DNA of 64,000 nucleotides from Pegea sp. RAD2-039 (taxonomy: Eukaryota > Chordata > Thaliacea > Salpida > Salpidae), in contig JAQGEQ010000380.1 in NCBI GenBank assembly GCA_034620365.1, positions 2,604,001 through 2,668,000 on the forward strand. Direction: 5' to 3'. The notes beneath the pieces were generated by a model. It worked only from the letters and a program-made list of their open reading frames with translations, did no database searches and was not told the origin of the DNA. The translations under genes and the position numbers were made by a program. Of the stretch, positions 10,099 through 22,986 are shown in pieces. Numbering within the stretch: the stretch's first letter is position 1; each line of letters starts with the position of its first letter.

Positions 10099-13000
10099 TT
10101 AATTTACTTTGCTGCTGTTTTGTGATGCCTTATTCATCAAATTGTGATTTGTTTCTTGACCTTTTACACTTGGACTTCTCTGAATAGAGAAAAAAGGCAG
10201 ACCCCTGTTGCTAATTTCTTCATAGGTTTCAACTTGATCTTTCAAATTACTATTAAGTTGGGACGTTTCTTCATTTGGTTTTTGTTGATCTGTTATTTGA
10301 TCTATGATTTGCTTTGGTGTTACGGCAACAGGGGTCATCACTTTTATTGGAGTTTGAGATGTGAGCCTTCTGTAAGATCGCTGCTAGAAATTAAAGATAT
10401 AAAAATTACTTTTGTTTCAACTTAAGTAAAAATTCATCATTTTGCCAGAAAAGAAAATCTGATGATGATGTTTCAACATTTCTTATAATCTATTTCAAAA
10501 TTTCTGATTGCTCTTACTTCGGCAAATCTTTGAGAAGTGAAAACCCTTTCGCTTCTATTGGATGAGAAAGAGTCAGATGGGTTAATGGTGTTACTTCTGA
10601 TTTTTCTGGGTTTGACATTTTTCTGATAAAAATGTGACGTCTTTCTACAAGGAAAACGTTTCATTTCATACGTTGAATTTTTTTATTTAAATTGAAATCA
10701 AATAAAGTTTATTTAGTTCTAAATGATAATTGAATAACTAATATAAAAGTGAAAGTTAGAAGTTTTTCGAACGAAAACTGGTCAATTTGTGATTGTATAA
10801 AATACGATAAAATGATTTTAATGAACAATAAATGAGATGAAAAACTGAAGTTGAAAATCTCAATTATGTTTCATGCGATTAATTTATTGACAACGACCAA
10901 AAGTGTTAGTGATGAATTGAATTTTCTCATGAATACTAAACCTCGTAACAGGATTCAACTTTTCCAAAATATTATCTGATTCGTATTACAAGGAATGATT
11001 AGAATTCATTTGTTAAATTACTACAGATTATCAAAAAGTTACAGTTAGAAAGAGTTTAAGTTAATCAATAATTTGTCAAGAGAAATTATATTTAAAAAGA
11101 ATTTAACAAAATCTTTGAAAAAGCTAAAAAAACTTTTAGAACCTTCTGTATTTTTCATCTGATCTGCTCTCTGATTGGTTTGATCTCCAAGATGCTGATT
11201 GGATGCTGTATGTGGTTTTTGATTTTCCTGAATAAAAAATCAACTGAAAATCTATCTCAATTTTGGAAACAAGCTTGAAGTAAAACACCTGAAATATTTT
11301 GAAGGTATCTTCCGAATCTGCATCTGAATATTGAGCTAAAAAACGTTGCTGTCCAGCAAAAAGTTGCTTCTTCAATGCAGTTTTTCGTAGAACTTGGTAC
11401 TGGTGTTGAGCTGGAATAGAAATGAGTTTCTGTTAACGTTCAACTCATCGACGACTGATTAAGTTGATTGGCTACTAATCCATTGTACTCTGCACACGTC
11501 AGTTCGAATCACATCTCACCGTCGATGGTAGAGTATAAAGCTATATAACGCCACCTAACGTGAGCGAAAAGTATCTTTCCAAACTATGGATGATTAATGT
11601 GTGATTGTTTGAAGAGAAGTATAACCGAAAGAAAAGATTAATTGTTCAAATTATAAAAGAGCTAAAATAATTACTTAAAATTTTGGTGAATTATCATCTG
11701 GTAACATATTCTTACTTAACTCTTTAACAAGCTCTTAAGCAAATGAAGACTACATCTTAAAAATTCAATCTCGATAAAATTTTGTTTAGTGACTGCCAAC
11801 CAGTTCAAGTGATTTAGGAAACAAAATATCATTCACAAAATTGTTAGTAGCAACCTCTTTGTAAGATAAGTTACCTGTAAACTGATGAATGTGATTTTGT
11901 AGAAAGTTGGTGGTTAGTTCAGAATCACTATTTGCATTTGGTTTCTCGCTGGTGAATTTGTTGTAGTTGAATGACAGTTCTATATTCATAAATTTTCACA
12001 AAATTATTTTTCAAATTTGTTAAAAAGATTTCTCAGTAAATATTTCTTATCAGATATAAAAAAAAACTTAAATTCTTTTATTAGGCTTGATAAAGTAGTA
12101 GTGGCTTACGTTGAAATCTTAAAAAATGTCTCGGTCCCGCCACCTAGCGCTATTTAATTAAATTGATAAAAACCGATTTGCAAATGAAAACTTACAGACA
12201 CCTCAAAATGTTTGTTCAAAAAATGCTTGAATTTACATTAATCAAATTTATCTTTTTAAATATAAGCTAAAATGAAATTTACAAATGTTTAAATATAATA
12301 TTTCAAGTCAGAAGTTTTATTTAATTAAGTTTTAAGTACCTTTAACTGGTGCTGATGTTATTGTAGGTTGGGATACTACATAAACATCATTTTTCAAAAA
12401 TGAGTCTGATGTTTGTAAGCTACCACTCTAGATAAAATAAGTTAAAAAGGTTAAAGATCTGTTTTCTAATTTACTTTTTGGAAATATTTACTTTTTATTT
12501 TATACATAAATAATAATTTAAACTTTGAAATAAAGCAAACATTTTGAAAATTAATTAAATATTATAGCTCTGAAAAGATTAAAAAGTAATATTTCGATAA
12601 TTAACTCCATCTAGTAAAAATCAATTTTTTTGTTACTAATTTAGAGTTTTTAAGATAAATCACTTTTTTTATATAAATAATTTTTATTTATGCTTTTAAC
12701 AATTGATTGTTTTCAAAAAGTAAATTAAATATTTAAAATAAATAAATTAGTCAAAGTAAAGTTAAATAACAAACAAATTTCGTAGTAGAAAGTTACAATT
12801 AATTAGAAGATAATTGTCAACGTTCGATTTTGCTTTATAGCTAAATAAATAATGTAAAAAATCCAAAATAATTCAATAAAATAATAAATAATTTCAAAAT
12901 TATTTCAAGATTAAGACAGTTGATAAAAGACAAGCAACTACTTAAATAACCTTCAATTGATTAGTTCTTCTAGTGTAGATGACAGTAAGCAAGTTTGGGT

Positions 13001-16000
13001 CAAGGTATTTGATAGAAACGGTTGGTAACTGATTGAGTTGTACATGCAAATAAAATCAACATGCGAAAAGTTTTTGATTGAATAAGCATTAAAAATTTCT
13101 TCAAATCAAAGAAATAATTTCAAATGGTTCTAAAGCTAAGAATAATTAAAGATAACTTTTAAGCTTTTGTTTTTATTAGTCAATAAAATTGCCTGATTCA
13201 TTTTATTAAAATTGCTTTAAAAGAATAAGTTCTCATTATCATAGACCACAAGCTGAATTTTGATTGGATACATCACCAAAGAATAGTTTTATCTTTAGCT
13301 TTGTGGTTGATGAAACTTATGTAATGATGACTACATATTTGATTGCTATAGGTACCAAGGGTGTATTCATTTGTTTTAAGCTTAGCAAATATTTGAAATC
13401 TTTTTGATGTAAATACTTTTTAAGCTTGTTCTAGTTTTGCTCGAAATGAATGTAATCTTGAATAGCGAAGAATCGATACAGAGAGACTTACTAGTGATCT
13501 TAAATACTTCAAGAAGATCAAATCTTTAATGAAAGTTTGACTTTTGATTACAAAAATTAAGAGATTCTGATCAACAGACGAAGGAGCTGTCAGATGTTGC
13601 AGATCAAACTAACTTTTTTTGCAAACCGTCCCAATTTCTTCTCTTCATGTCTCGTCCGGTTTGTGTTTGTCATTTTATCTTCTTTATACTTTGAAGGAAT
13701 ATTATATCTATGAAAGAAGATAGATAACTTCATTTTGAATCTTCAAATAAATGAGACTACCTGGAAGTTTTAGAGATCTCAGTTTTGATGGAAGTCTTTC
13801 TAACTTCTGCAGATGACACCTTAAAACAAAATAGATTTATTCTTCATCAGACAATTCAGCAAATTAAACAAAAAGAAAAATTAGAGACGAAAAAAGCTAA
13901 CGTGGTTTGCTTGTGAATTAGGTTTCTTTGAATATGTTTTGTTTCTTTGGTTTCTCGTTTTTAATTTCTTTTTCTTATCGATCTTTGAAATAGAAGAAAG
14001 AAGATGAACTGGAAGTTCATTATCACAAGAAGAATCAGATCCAGAAGTGTCGGAATCAGAACAAAGAACACCTAGAAGATATTTTCGTATTTCATTTCAA
14101 CATTTTCAAACAAATTCTAAAATGTTTATTTCTAGCGAAAAGTTAAATTGAAATTTTCTTGATTAACAACCTCGACGTTTTCGTTCAATTCTTTGTTTAT
14201 AATCTTCGTTCAATTCAAGGATGCAGGCTTCATGCTTGGATTTATCGGGATCACAATAATCCAAAATTGTGTCACAAAAGTCAAATCCAATCTTCTCTAA
14301 ATCCCGTGTCCTTAAATGAGTATCTTTATGTTTTCCTTCTAGAGTTGTTCCTCCAAATGTTGCTTCCATTGTGTAACTAAAATGAGCAAATTAGAGATAA
14401 AGACTAAATAACAATTAAACCAATCAAAAACCTGTTCATCACTCCCATATACCAAACAACCACGCGGCCAGTTCCTTCCTTGCTTTTTTGAACTTTATAT
14501 TTGCAACTTTTAAACGAGAAATTTTCACAAGCATTTTTTGATAGCATTAATGGAAAAACCTTCAATTAATAAATAAATTATTTCAATTCTTTTAGAAAAC
14601 AAAATTATTAAAGAATAGGATGTTATTATATCCCAAACCTTTGAAGTTAAAAACACAAAGTTTCAAAATAATTTATAATTTTTTGACAAGTTATTATTCA
14701 AAAATTAAAATGTAAATTTTCAGAAGAAACAATTAAAACAAATCAGTAAATATCTCACTAACTCTTTCGTGAAGTTTTCTATAAGGACTTCCTTTATTTT
14801 CACATCCATAAATGAAAATATTCGATTTTCTAGAATGGCCATGGAGATCACAATATAATACTACCTCTCTTTCGGCATGCAATCTTTTGATCATCATTTT
14901 TGTATGCCATATAGATGGGAAGGAATCTTTCAAACTGGATTTATAATTTCTGTTAAGATCCCTACCACTGAGCGAGCATCTATAAAAAAGATTTTAACCA
15001 AATATAATAAAAGTTAATATAAAAAGATTTTCTTCAAAAGCTACTTATTAAAAAACTTAAATTTCTTATCTGTTATAATTCTTTATAAAGTCTGAAAATA
15101 GATTAAAGATATTTGGATATTTTTTTGGTTGCTAACCTGTAGTTACCAACAATAACTCCATCAGGATTCAACATAGGAACAATTTTGAAGACAAAAGTTT
15201 CACGTAAAAGCTACAAATAGAAAATGTTTAATTTTACTTCAACTCTTTTAAACGTGAAAACATCAAATGAAGATGAAAACTGACTTTTGCATCTGCAGAG
15301 TCACTTGTGAGGTAATCAAGAAATCCTTTCATCATCCAGGAAGAGTTAGTCTCACCAGGATGAACCCTAGCTGTTAGAATAACAGCTTTCTTCATCTGGG
15401 AGACATCATAACTTTTAGGAGCTGATGTAATTGTAAGAATATAAACCAAATTTCCTGAAAAGTTGATTTGAAATTTATTAACTTAACAAATTATTCGAAT
15501 ATTTAACCTGCAATAGTTCGGCAAAGAACTCTTTGTTTACAGAATCGAGATTTTATCGGATCGTTTGCTAGATTTAATAAATAATTCTAAAAAAAACAAA
15601 CACATTAACAAACAGAAATTTGTAGTTGTTAGTGTACTTGTAGATCAGTGTAAGTATAAGGGTAGCAGTGAGCAAAATAACAGGTATCATCATTGTACGC
15701 AAACTTGCATGTCCACGTCAACGAGTACAAATTCCTACCGTTGTTTATTCGATTGTTTTTATAATAGCGAATATTTTCACCTTTTCGAGTCCATCCTATC
15801 TAAAATGAGATTTAGATTTCAAAAAATACAAAATATATTGTTAAGTAGAGTTAAGTTTGATATTTTCATAATTAGAAGTACCATTTTAGATTCTTTCATA
15901 AAAATACTGATTCAGTTTTAACAATTTGTTGTTCAGATGTGAATTGGGTCATTAAGTTGAAGGCTAAAAGTCTTGTCTTAAATAAGAAAAGAATTTGAAG

Positions 16001-19000
16001 AGGAAAGCAAACAAGAAAACAGAATAAAACTTAGACAACTGTGAAACTAGAAATTGAAAAGCTTTATTGAAATTTTACATTTAAATCTGTAGCTTTTATA
16101 ATCTTCATCAAAAACATTATTAGTTTGAACCACAACAAACTTCAAATCTACAAAACCTTAACAAGTGGTCAAAACTTAAAGAAAAAATGTTTTGGGACAT
16201 TATAAACTGACCACAAAAATAAACACAACCAGTAAACGAGACAACAACTAAAATATTGTAGCTACAACCTTGTTTATTTTAGCATCCATATAGGAATAGA
16301 AGACAGGTTGCATTCCACAACTGTAGAGACTTGAGGATTTAGCTAAATTAGTTATTGTGAAACGATAAGTTTTTCCGACTCTAACATTCCGAATTCTGTG
16401 TTTTGATATCAATAAATTAACAACATCTAATTTGGTTTATCTATTTGTTTCAAAATGTTTTTTTATCAATCGACAGTAAACATACCTGAAAAAATACCAC
16501 TGAGTATGTTTGTTTGTGTAAAGATCAGGTCTTAAAGTTAATTCATATTCAAAAATAGATCTTTAATAGAAGTAATTTTGTTAAGAAATGTTATTTGCTT
16601 TTATTTTGCTCACATTTTATCGACTTTCATCAGATTTCCGCTTTCAAATCCTGATTCAAACTCCAGAGTGAGATCTTCAGGGAGTTGATCACGTGGTTCA
16701 TGCAAAGTATCTTCATCAGATAGTAATTGTCGTCGTACTACTCGTGAACGAGCAAAAAACAAATCCCTTCCAGGATCATTGAAATAAATCATCTTCAAAT
16801 AAATTAGTATTTAAAGATCAGTTGATGATCAGATGAAACGAAGACCTCTCCTCCTTTAATTGAAGGTGTTGGGTCTTGTCCAGTTGGCTTCAATAGGGGC
16901 TCTGGAGAAGAAGGGACATAATCGATGAAGTGGATTGCTGGACAGATACAGCGTAGATGAGAGGGCCATCTATGAAACGATAGAAAATAGTTTAATGGAC
17001 AATTGCTGACCAATTTTCAACCTGGTCGCTTGTTGAGGACCAGCTTCTTTAGTTAGAGCGTACAGGCCCCTAGGTTCGCGCAGCTTATGGACTTTTCGAC
17101 CAGATTGATATTGACATACGAGCTGGGTTGTACGGTTAAGATAGTCATCTGATTAAAAGAAGATTGATTGAATAAAGGAGAAGATTTATGAATAGAAAAC
17201 AATTGTAAGTTTAAAGAAAGTGAATAAAGAATTGAAAATCTTTTTGAATAACTTACAACAAAATAGCTAAATAAACAAATGCGGTTTTTTCTATTTTAAA
17301 CTTTTACATTAAATTTATTTTATTTTAAATCTTTATTAAAAGATCAGTATCAAGTTATTATCAAACCAAATTCTTCTTCAATTCCAATTATTCTTTGTTT
17401 TCCGCTTAATCGAATATCATACTTTTGCTTTATTTCTAGAGTTTGAAGATTTTCTTTTAATAAATCTTTTGTTTCTATAAAAACAACAAATACATCTCTT
17501 ACAACAAAATACAAATCACAAATTGATAAAAAAATATTTCTTATCTCTCAAAAATATTCTAGAAAACAAATAATAATTACCATCTGAAATGATCAAAGAT
17601 TCCATTAATACCTTTTCTAATCCTAAATACAATAAACTGATACACACTAAAAGCTCAAAAGTTTAATATGTAATATGAAAGGTGATAACATTTAAGCTTT
17701 TCTACAATGACAGGTTCTGACAAGCGTGAGTATTGAATTATGATATGGCGCCTGTATTCTCACTCCCAATTCTCAATTCACTTTATTCAGTTAAGCAAAC
17801 TAAGGAAATATGATCAACAAAAGTTGTAGAAGCAGCAAACTTTTGTATAGAGACCTATAGAAATATATTGGCATTTCTTTAGTGCTGTTTGTCATTATTA
17901 TTGTCTACGTTCTATTAAAACGAATATACAAAAAAAGAAAAAGTTGGGACTAAAAAAGCAACTAATGTTTGTTAAGTGGATGATTAGAAAGATTTCAAAA
18001 GACCTATGGCGTCTATAATCACCGCACAAAATGATTAGAAAATAATTGACACTTACAACGAATTAAAGAACTATAAGCTGCTTTATTTGTAGCAAAAAAT
18101 TTCAAGGTGAAAGCCTCTTTGAAATTAAATTTGAGAGTTATTCAAGTAGGAAATAAAGTTTTTTGAAAGCATTTAGTGGTGATTAGATTAACATCAAAGT
18201 ACTTGTCATTTAATTCTGTTTAAATTTGTGTTTATCGCTGTGATTTTTGAACATTGAAAGGCACAAGTATACTTCACATATAGCTCTGATTCTATTCTTA
18301 CTTTAATTTTGTAATTTAAAAACTCCTTTTGTAAGGTTTTGTTTGTTTAATTCTCGTTTAAAATTTGAAAAAGTTATTTGGAGACACTGTTGACTAACAA
18401 ACATACAATTTGAATACAAAATATTTTAATTTTTTCTAAATTAAACAATCTGAGTTTCTTATCAGTACAAATGTTATGACATAAATTATTAGATTACAAA
18501 ATGACCATATCATTTAAAAATTTTTATCAAACTGAGTAGAGTTTAAAACACTTTTCTGCAGGAAAATAAACAAGGTAGCTATTTATACTTTAACAAATTT
18601 ACAATAAACAGATAAGTTTGTTGTGGAGCCTAACCAGAACCATTAGGTAGTTTGCTGCGAGTAATTGCGCATCTTCTAAGTACCTTTGAACACTTATCTG
18701 TACGATCAGTTTTTCTTGGGTGGTTTCTTACAAGAAGATCACACATAATAAATAATTGGTTAAAATATTCACAAATAACATATTAGTATTTTACGTGTAC
18801 CAACCATTTGCTGAAATAATTTTAATAAATTAACAATATAAAAATTAACCATTCACAGCAGGTTATTTACATAAATTCAAATTTTATCTAATGAAATAAC
18901 ATTGCAATAAATCAAACCTGTTAGATATCCATAATATTCTAAGTTTCTTTTCATGAACTGATCATAATAATCCTAAAAACCAAATATACATTAAACATAT

Positions 19001-19163
19001 TTAAAAATATAAGTTTTTGATTATTAGAAAATATCTTATATAATATTCTCCAAATAAGTAAACAGTTTATACATTAACAAAAATCAAAATACACAAAATG
19101 AACCTCTGAAGCAGCTCCATAGCATGTGGAGTTATTTAGTTGTTCACCTCTTTTTTCAGTCAT
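10099..19163 (-). CDS. AGBL2: cytosolic carboxypeptidase 2-like (tubulin deglutamylase)
   Basis: An M14-family metallocarboxypeptidase that trims polyglutamate chains from tubulin, chiefly in cilia and basal bodies. Exons read downward: 19163-19104, 18972-18918, (one or more unresolved), 17622-17581, 17474-17367, 17148-17022, 16969-16846, 16792-16614, 16560-16486, 16395-16269, 15799-15638, 15586-15508, 15454-15285, 15210-15137, 14979-14763, 14559-14432, 14376-14171, 14071-13902, 13819-13761, 12425-12340, 11979-11875, 11410-11289, 11227-11143, then a tail ending at 10099. All the listed junctions keep phase up to 11143. The N-terminus has [11 protein letters not shown], shared with AGBL2. The N-domain runs from exon 17148 to exon 15799. 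Zinc ligands are in [11 protein letters not shown] and [16 protein letters not shown] is the substrate pocket; TMEATFGG carries the catalytic glutamate. After the catalytic domain, [17 protein letters not shown] followed by a basic run matches the AGBL2 tail. Length is about 950-1000 residues. The catalytic core also resembles AGBL3. The frame of the tail exon near 10.5-10.66 kb is uncertain. Confidence 0.93.
11440..11580 (+). repeat. tRNA-derived SINE head (in a CCP2 intron)
   Basis: The sequence holds an A-box-like stretch CTGATTAAGTTGATTGG at about 11454-11470 and, at tRNA-like spacing, a B-box-like AGTTCGAATCA at about 11501-11511. Together they resemble the promoter half of a tRNA gene. 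The acceptor stem does not fold convincingly and the following sequence is unrelated to tRNA, so a SINE or tRNA pseudogene is likelier than a true tRNA. It lies in the intron between the exons ending at 11410 and starting at 11875, in the opposite orientation to the host gene. Confidence 0.45.
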
Positions 19164-19169
19164 TTTTCT

Positions 19170-22100
19170 TTAGAGCAAAAATATTAAATAACTCAAACGT
19201 TAAAGTAATTTCAAACTAAATTAGAATAGTATCTGAAAAATGATACAAATTAAAGAAAAATGAAAGTCAAATCATTCATCTTTGAGTTAATCTTTTGTTA
19301 GACATAGTAAAAGTATTTAGAAAACAAAATAAATATTTAGAAGCATCTAATAATACTGATTCTTTTTCAATGTGCAAATTTACAGTTATTAGTTCTTATC
19401 TCAAATTGTTTCTATCACAACAAGGTTTAAACAAATTATATTAAAGCCATATAACTTAATAGTTAGTTGCTTCAATATAGATAAATGATTTTAATGAAAC
19501 ATGTCATTATTTGTGTTTATACAGATTTTAAATAAGTTTTTGAGTGTTACAAATCAGTATTTATCACTACTAAACAAAAATATGTCAGACCAATGATTTG
19601 TAAACTTATGTGAACCTGTGCATTAATAAACATAAATCACATAAACTTGGGTCCCTTTGGTATTAAGATAAAACTACTAATGATTGGTGGATACTTAAAA
19701 AAACCTTTTATTTGTCTTTTGTTAGTAACTCAGTTATTATACTTTAATTAAAAATTATAGGATTTTTGAAGAATTTTGAGTTTCTTAGAAGCATGTTAGT
19801 CCCACAAAAATAAACTGAGTCTTTGATGTTGTTGAGAGCTTTCTAAAAATATTCTACACTCTTTGAAAATAATCTAATCCTGTAATGGTATGAAATTTTG
19901 GTTTAAATGATCATTTAAAGAAATTAGACTACTTATAAACCTGTAGAATTAATTTTGGAAAGTTAAAAAGCTTTTTTCTTATTATTTTTTTTACTTTGAT
20001 GAAGATTACAATGTAGACCCTCTAAATGATGAAGCTTGTTTGGACAGTCTGGTCAATAACTAAAAAGGAATTATTCCATAAAATACTAAACAAAAAAACA
20101 AACAAATTAAAGTTTTAAAAGTAATTAAAAAAAAATTGATTAAACATTTAGTCATTTATAAAATACCAACAAAATTTATAATTATATTTGATATTAAGAA
20201 AAATTGTAATAGACACATTTTGAAACAAGCTTAATCTCTTTCCTAAAGCACTAACAAAAGCAAATTACTAAATTACCATCATTTTTTTAATAAAAATATA
20301 CAAACATTTAAAAAAATCTTTTAATTTACCTAATTTATGCATATAAACTTCTTATTTTAAGCAATAATACCAAAAAGTATGATTAGAATGACCAATATTT
20401 TGGTACTTTACAAACACGTTTCTCAAAAACTAACTTTTTTTCATTGATCAATTGATTGATAAAATATTTATGTTTTGAAATTTGTTTACAAATTAAACTA
20501 AAAGCTTTTAGCGCCCTCTACGATAGATCAAATTATTATTTAATAAAAGTAATATTACTCTTACAATAGTTATGAAATTATAGTCTTAAATAGTAAGATA
20601 ATACCAATAAAAAATTAATTTATTGTTTGCTTCTAATTTTAAAAACCAAATTTAGGTACAGAATGATATTCTCTGTACGTCTTATCATCAATTAAGTTTG
20701 AATATTCTCTGACTTGTTTCAACCTCACTAACTAACTATGAGTTTTACATGAAATCTTTTTCGAAGTGAATTAATTTTTTTCTGAGCCACTTGCAAATAT
20801 GCGGGTTTAACAACGCAGTAAGAACTTGTCATAGAGCTAACAAAGCTGCTTCAAATCCTTTAGTAAGTACAAAGATTTAATAAAAAAATAGTTTTGTCGC
20901 TTTAGCACTTGGCCCCAAAACTCCTGGGACAGCAAAAGTAAGCTTTGTGTCCTACTGATAAGTCTTTGAATTTATGATTGAAGGTTCTTAAGACTTGTAA
21001 ACAGCAAAGCACTTATCTTGACGATACTGCTCCAAAAACAATCTAGATTTACATTATCGGTTTGACCATAAACAAAGTTTTACATTTTAAAAATATGAGG
21101 TATTTAATATTTTGACAAGTTTTAAAAGCTTGTGGTCAGAGTATTATGTTTTGTTGTATTCAGAACTTGTAAAGATTTCTTATACGGTATAAGTAATGTT
21201 TTTAATCATGATAATTTTTTAATCAAATATTTTTTAAATATAAATATACAACAATTTATCACTATGATATGTATATATATTGATCAAATATTCTACTGCC
21301 TTACTATTTTTGTAATTTTTTTCTTGTGCTGTGCAAATTAATCTTCAGAGAGAGTTGTAAGCAATTTTAGAGATGTTATTGTTGCGTTTTAGACTTGTAG
21401 AAACTTAATTTAAATTTATCTCAGTGCAACAAAAATAATTTTACTTACAATAAAGCTTAGTAATTGCAATCATCACAAAATTCAATTTTCTTGTAATTAT
21501 TATATTTTCAACTTTAATCAGAAAATTTAATAATTATATTTTAAGCAAGGGTAAGGGTATCAAGATGTAGAGTTTAATCATACCTTTAAAAAGTTGTGGC
21601 AGCTTCTTTAACAAAATTGTTGGTATTTATGTAGATATACAAAAGTACAAAATCGACATCATAAAGTTGATAGTATAAAATTACACTTATAGAAATGTTG
21701 TAATAGATGCTTTTCTAAGTGTAACTTCTCTAAATATATTTCTTTATTATGTCTCAAATGAAGACTTTAAAAATTGGGAAAGTTACGAGATTTCAAACAT
21801 CCTATTACAAGAGTACAAGGAAAATGTTAAGAACTATTTTTTAAACATTTGATGGTACAGAAAACTTTTTAACAAATTAATTCTGTTGTGATAACAATTT
21901 AACTGAAGAGACAGTTATCAATATTGATGTAGAACAAAAGATTTTTTTAAAACAATTTGTGAGCAGCGTATACGCAGATCTTGAAGTAAATCTAAAAGCA
22001 GATGAGTCCTAAGATCCTTTTTGTATCATGAATATTGCTTCAGAATAAGTTTTTCTAAACTGGTCTTATGGATAAACTTTTATAGGTTTACAAGTCAAGG

Positions 22101-22980
22101 TTTTGAAAATTGTTCTTCATAAGAATCTGGCTAAAACTTTTTCTTTCTTAAAATTACTTGATAGTTTCTAGAACAGCAAAACTTTAAATTTTTGTCAGTT
22201 TTTTAAATAGTTTCAGTGATTTTGTACACTAATTTTAGGTCCTACTAGGGACACATTTATTACAAAAACTAGTGAGCGACAATAGAAAAAATCATCAAAA
22301 TGATGAGATAACAAATTAACAAAGGAAAGAGTAATCAAGAAACTTCTGCATTAAACAAATTGGAAAATTCGTGAATATAGCAATGAAATGATCAGAAAAC
22401 TGATAACAAAGTGGCAATAATTAATTTGAAAAACAAAGTGGGAACATATAAAAGAACATACCAAAAAGCTCACATATAAAAGCCTAGTTACAGTGCTTCA
22501 AGAAATTGATGAAAATGTTTTTAAGATTCGACGTGAATTGCTTCTTTCGGAGTCGAATTCCAACGTAAATAGTGATCAAGATAGAATGATTGAGGAGAAC
22601 CAACAAGATCTGCAGGTCGCATTTCATGATAAAGATTAAGAATCCGTTGAAGAGTAATCACAAAGTTAGGAGCCTGCTTAAGAAGAGAGTTTATATTCAG
22701 TTTGATAAAGATATCTTACAAACACAGATTAAATCTTACTGTTTTGTTAAGTTATTCTAAATTCAAATAAAAAATCTTATAGATACTTTCGAGATTAATA
22801 TTAACGATTTAGTTTTTGATGAGTTTAATAAACCCAAGGTTTGAAACTTAATAATCAATGTCAATATTTATTCACTTAATAGAGAATGTTTTAACAAAAA
22901 TCAAGGTTTCGTTATCAGTACTTCGGTGGTAAGACTAATAAAAGATAAATATTTAGCTTATGAACGGAATACAGAAGAAT
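19170..22980. other. region between CCP2 and gene G2, coding-like scraps
   Basis: No complete gene is seen, but several scraps look translated. On the minus strand, 19842-19744 is a phase-0 open exon of 32 codons plus stop behind a good TTTTTAG acceptor; it is a weak candidate for the missing last exon of G2. Minus-strand pieces at about 20640-20990 include an open piece ending in YREYHSVPKFGF and a stop. On the plus strand, 19990-20060 encodes a short acidic piece with a stop, and about 22490-22640 reads QEIDENVFKIRRELLLSES followed by more acidic sequence. The stops and lack of joinable splice sites suggest decayed or fragmentary genes. Confidence 0.3.
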
Positions 22981-22986
22981 ATTTAC

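Noticed and set aside
10144..10425. Plus-strand 93-codon hydrophobic open frame
   Set aside because: It is antisense to the last CCP2 exon. The apparent hydrophobicity comes from reversed Gln/Asn/Lys codons.
15565..15921. Plus-strand 118-codon open frame
   Set aside because: It is antisense to two CCP2 exons and the 51-bp intron between them. The minus strand matches the family residue by residue.
18600..18745. Separate small gene at the 5' end of CCP2, because 18.6-18.7 kb is open to a stop
   Set aside because: The exons at 19163 and 18972 carry the AGBL2 N-terminal motif and belong to CCP2. The open piece at 18.7 kb may be an unresolved or alternative CCP2 exon, not a separate gene.
20509..20522. 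GCGCCCTCTACG, similar to a CTCF core motif
   Set aside because: A single short match in 64 kb is not evidence of binding, and CTCF is absent from several animal lineages that this could be.
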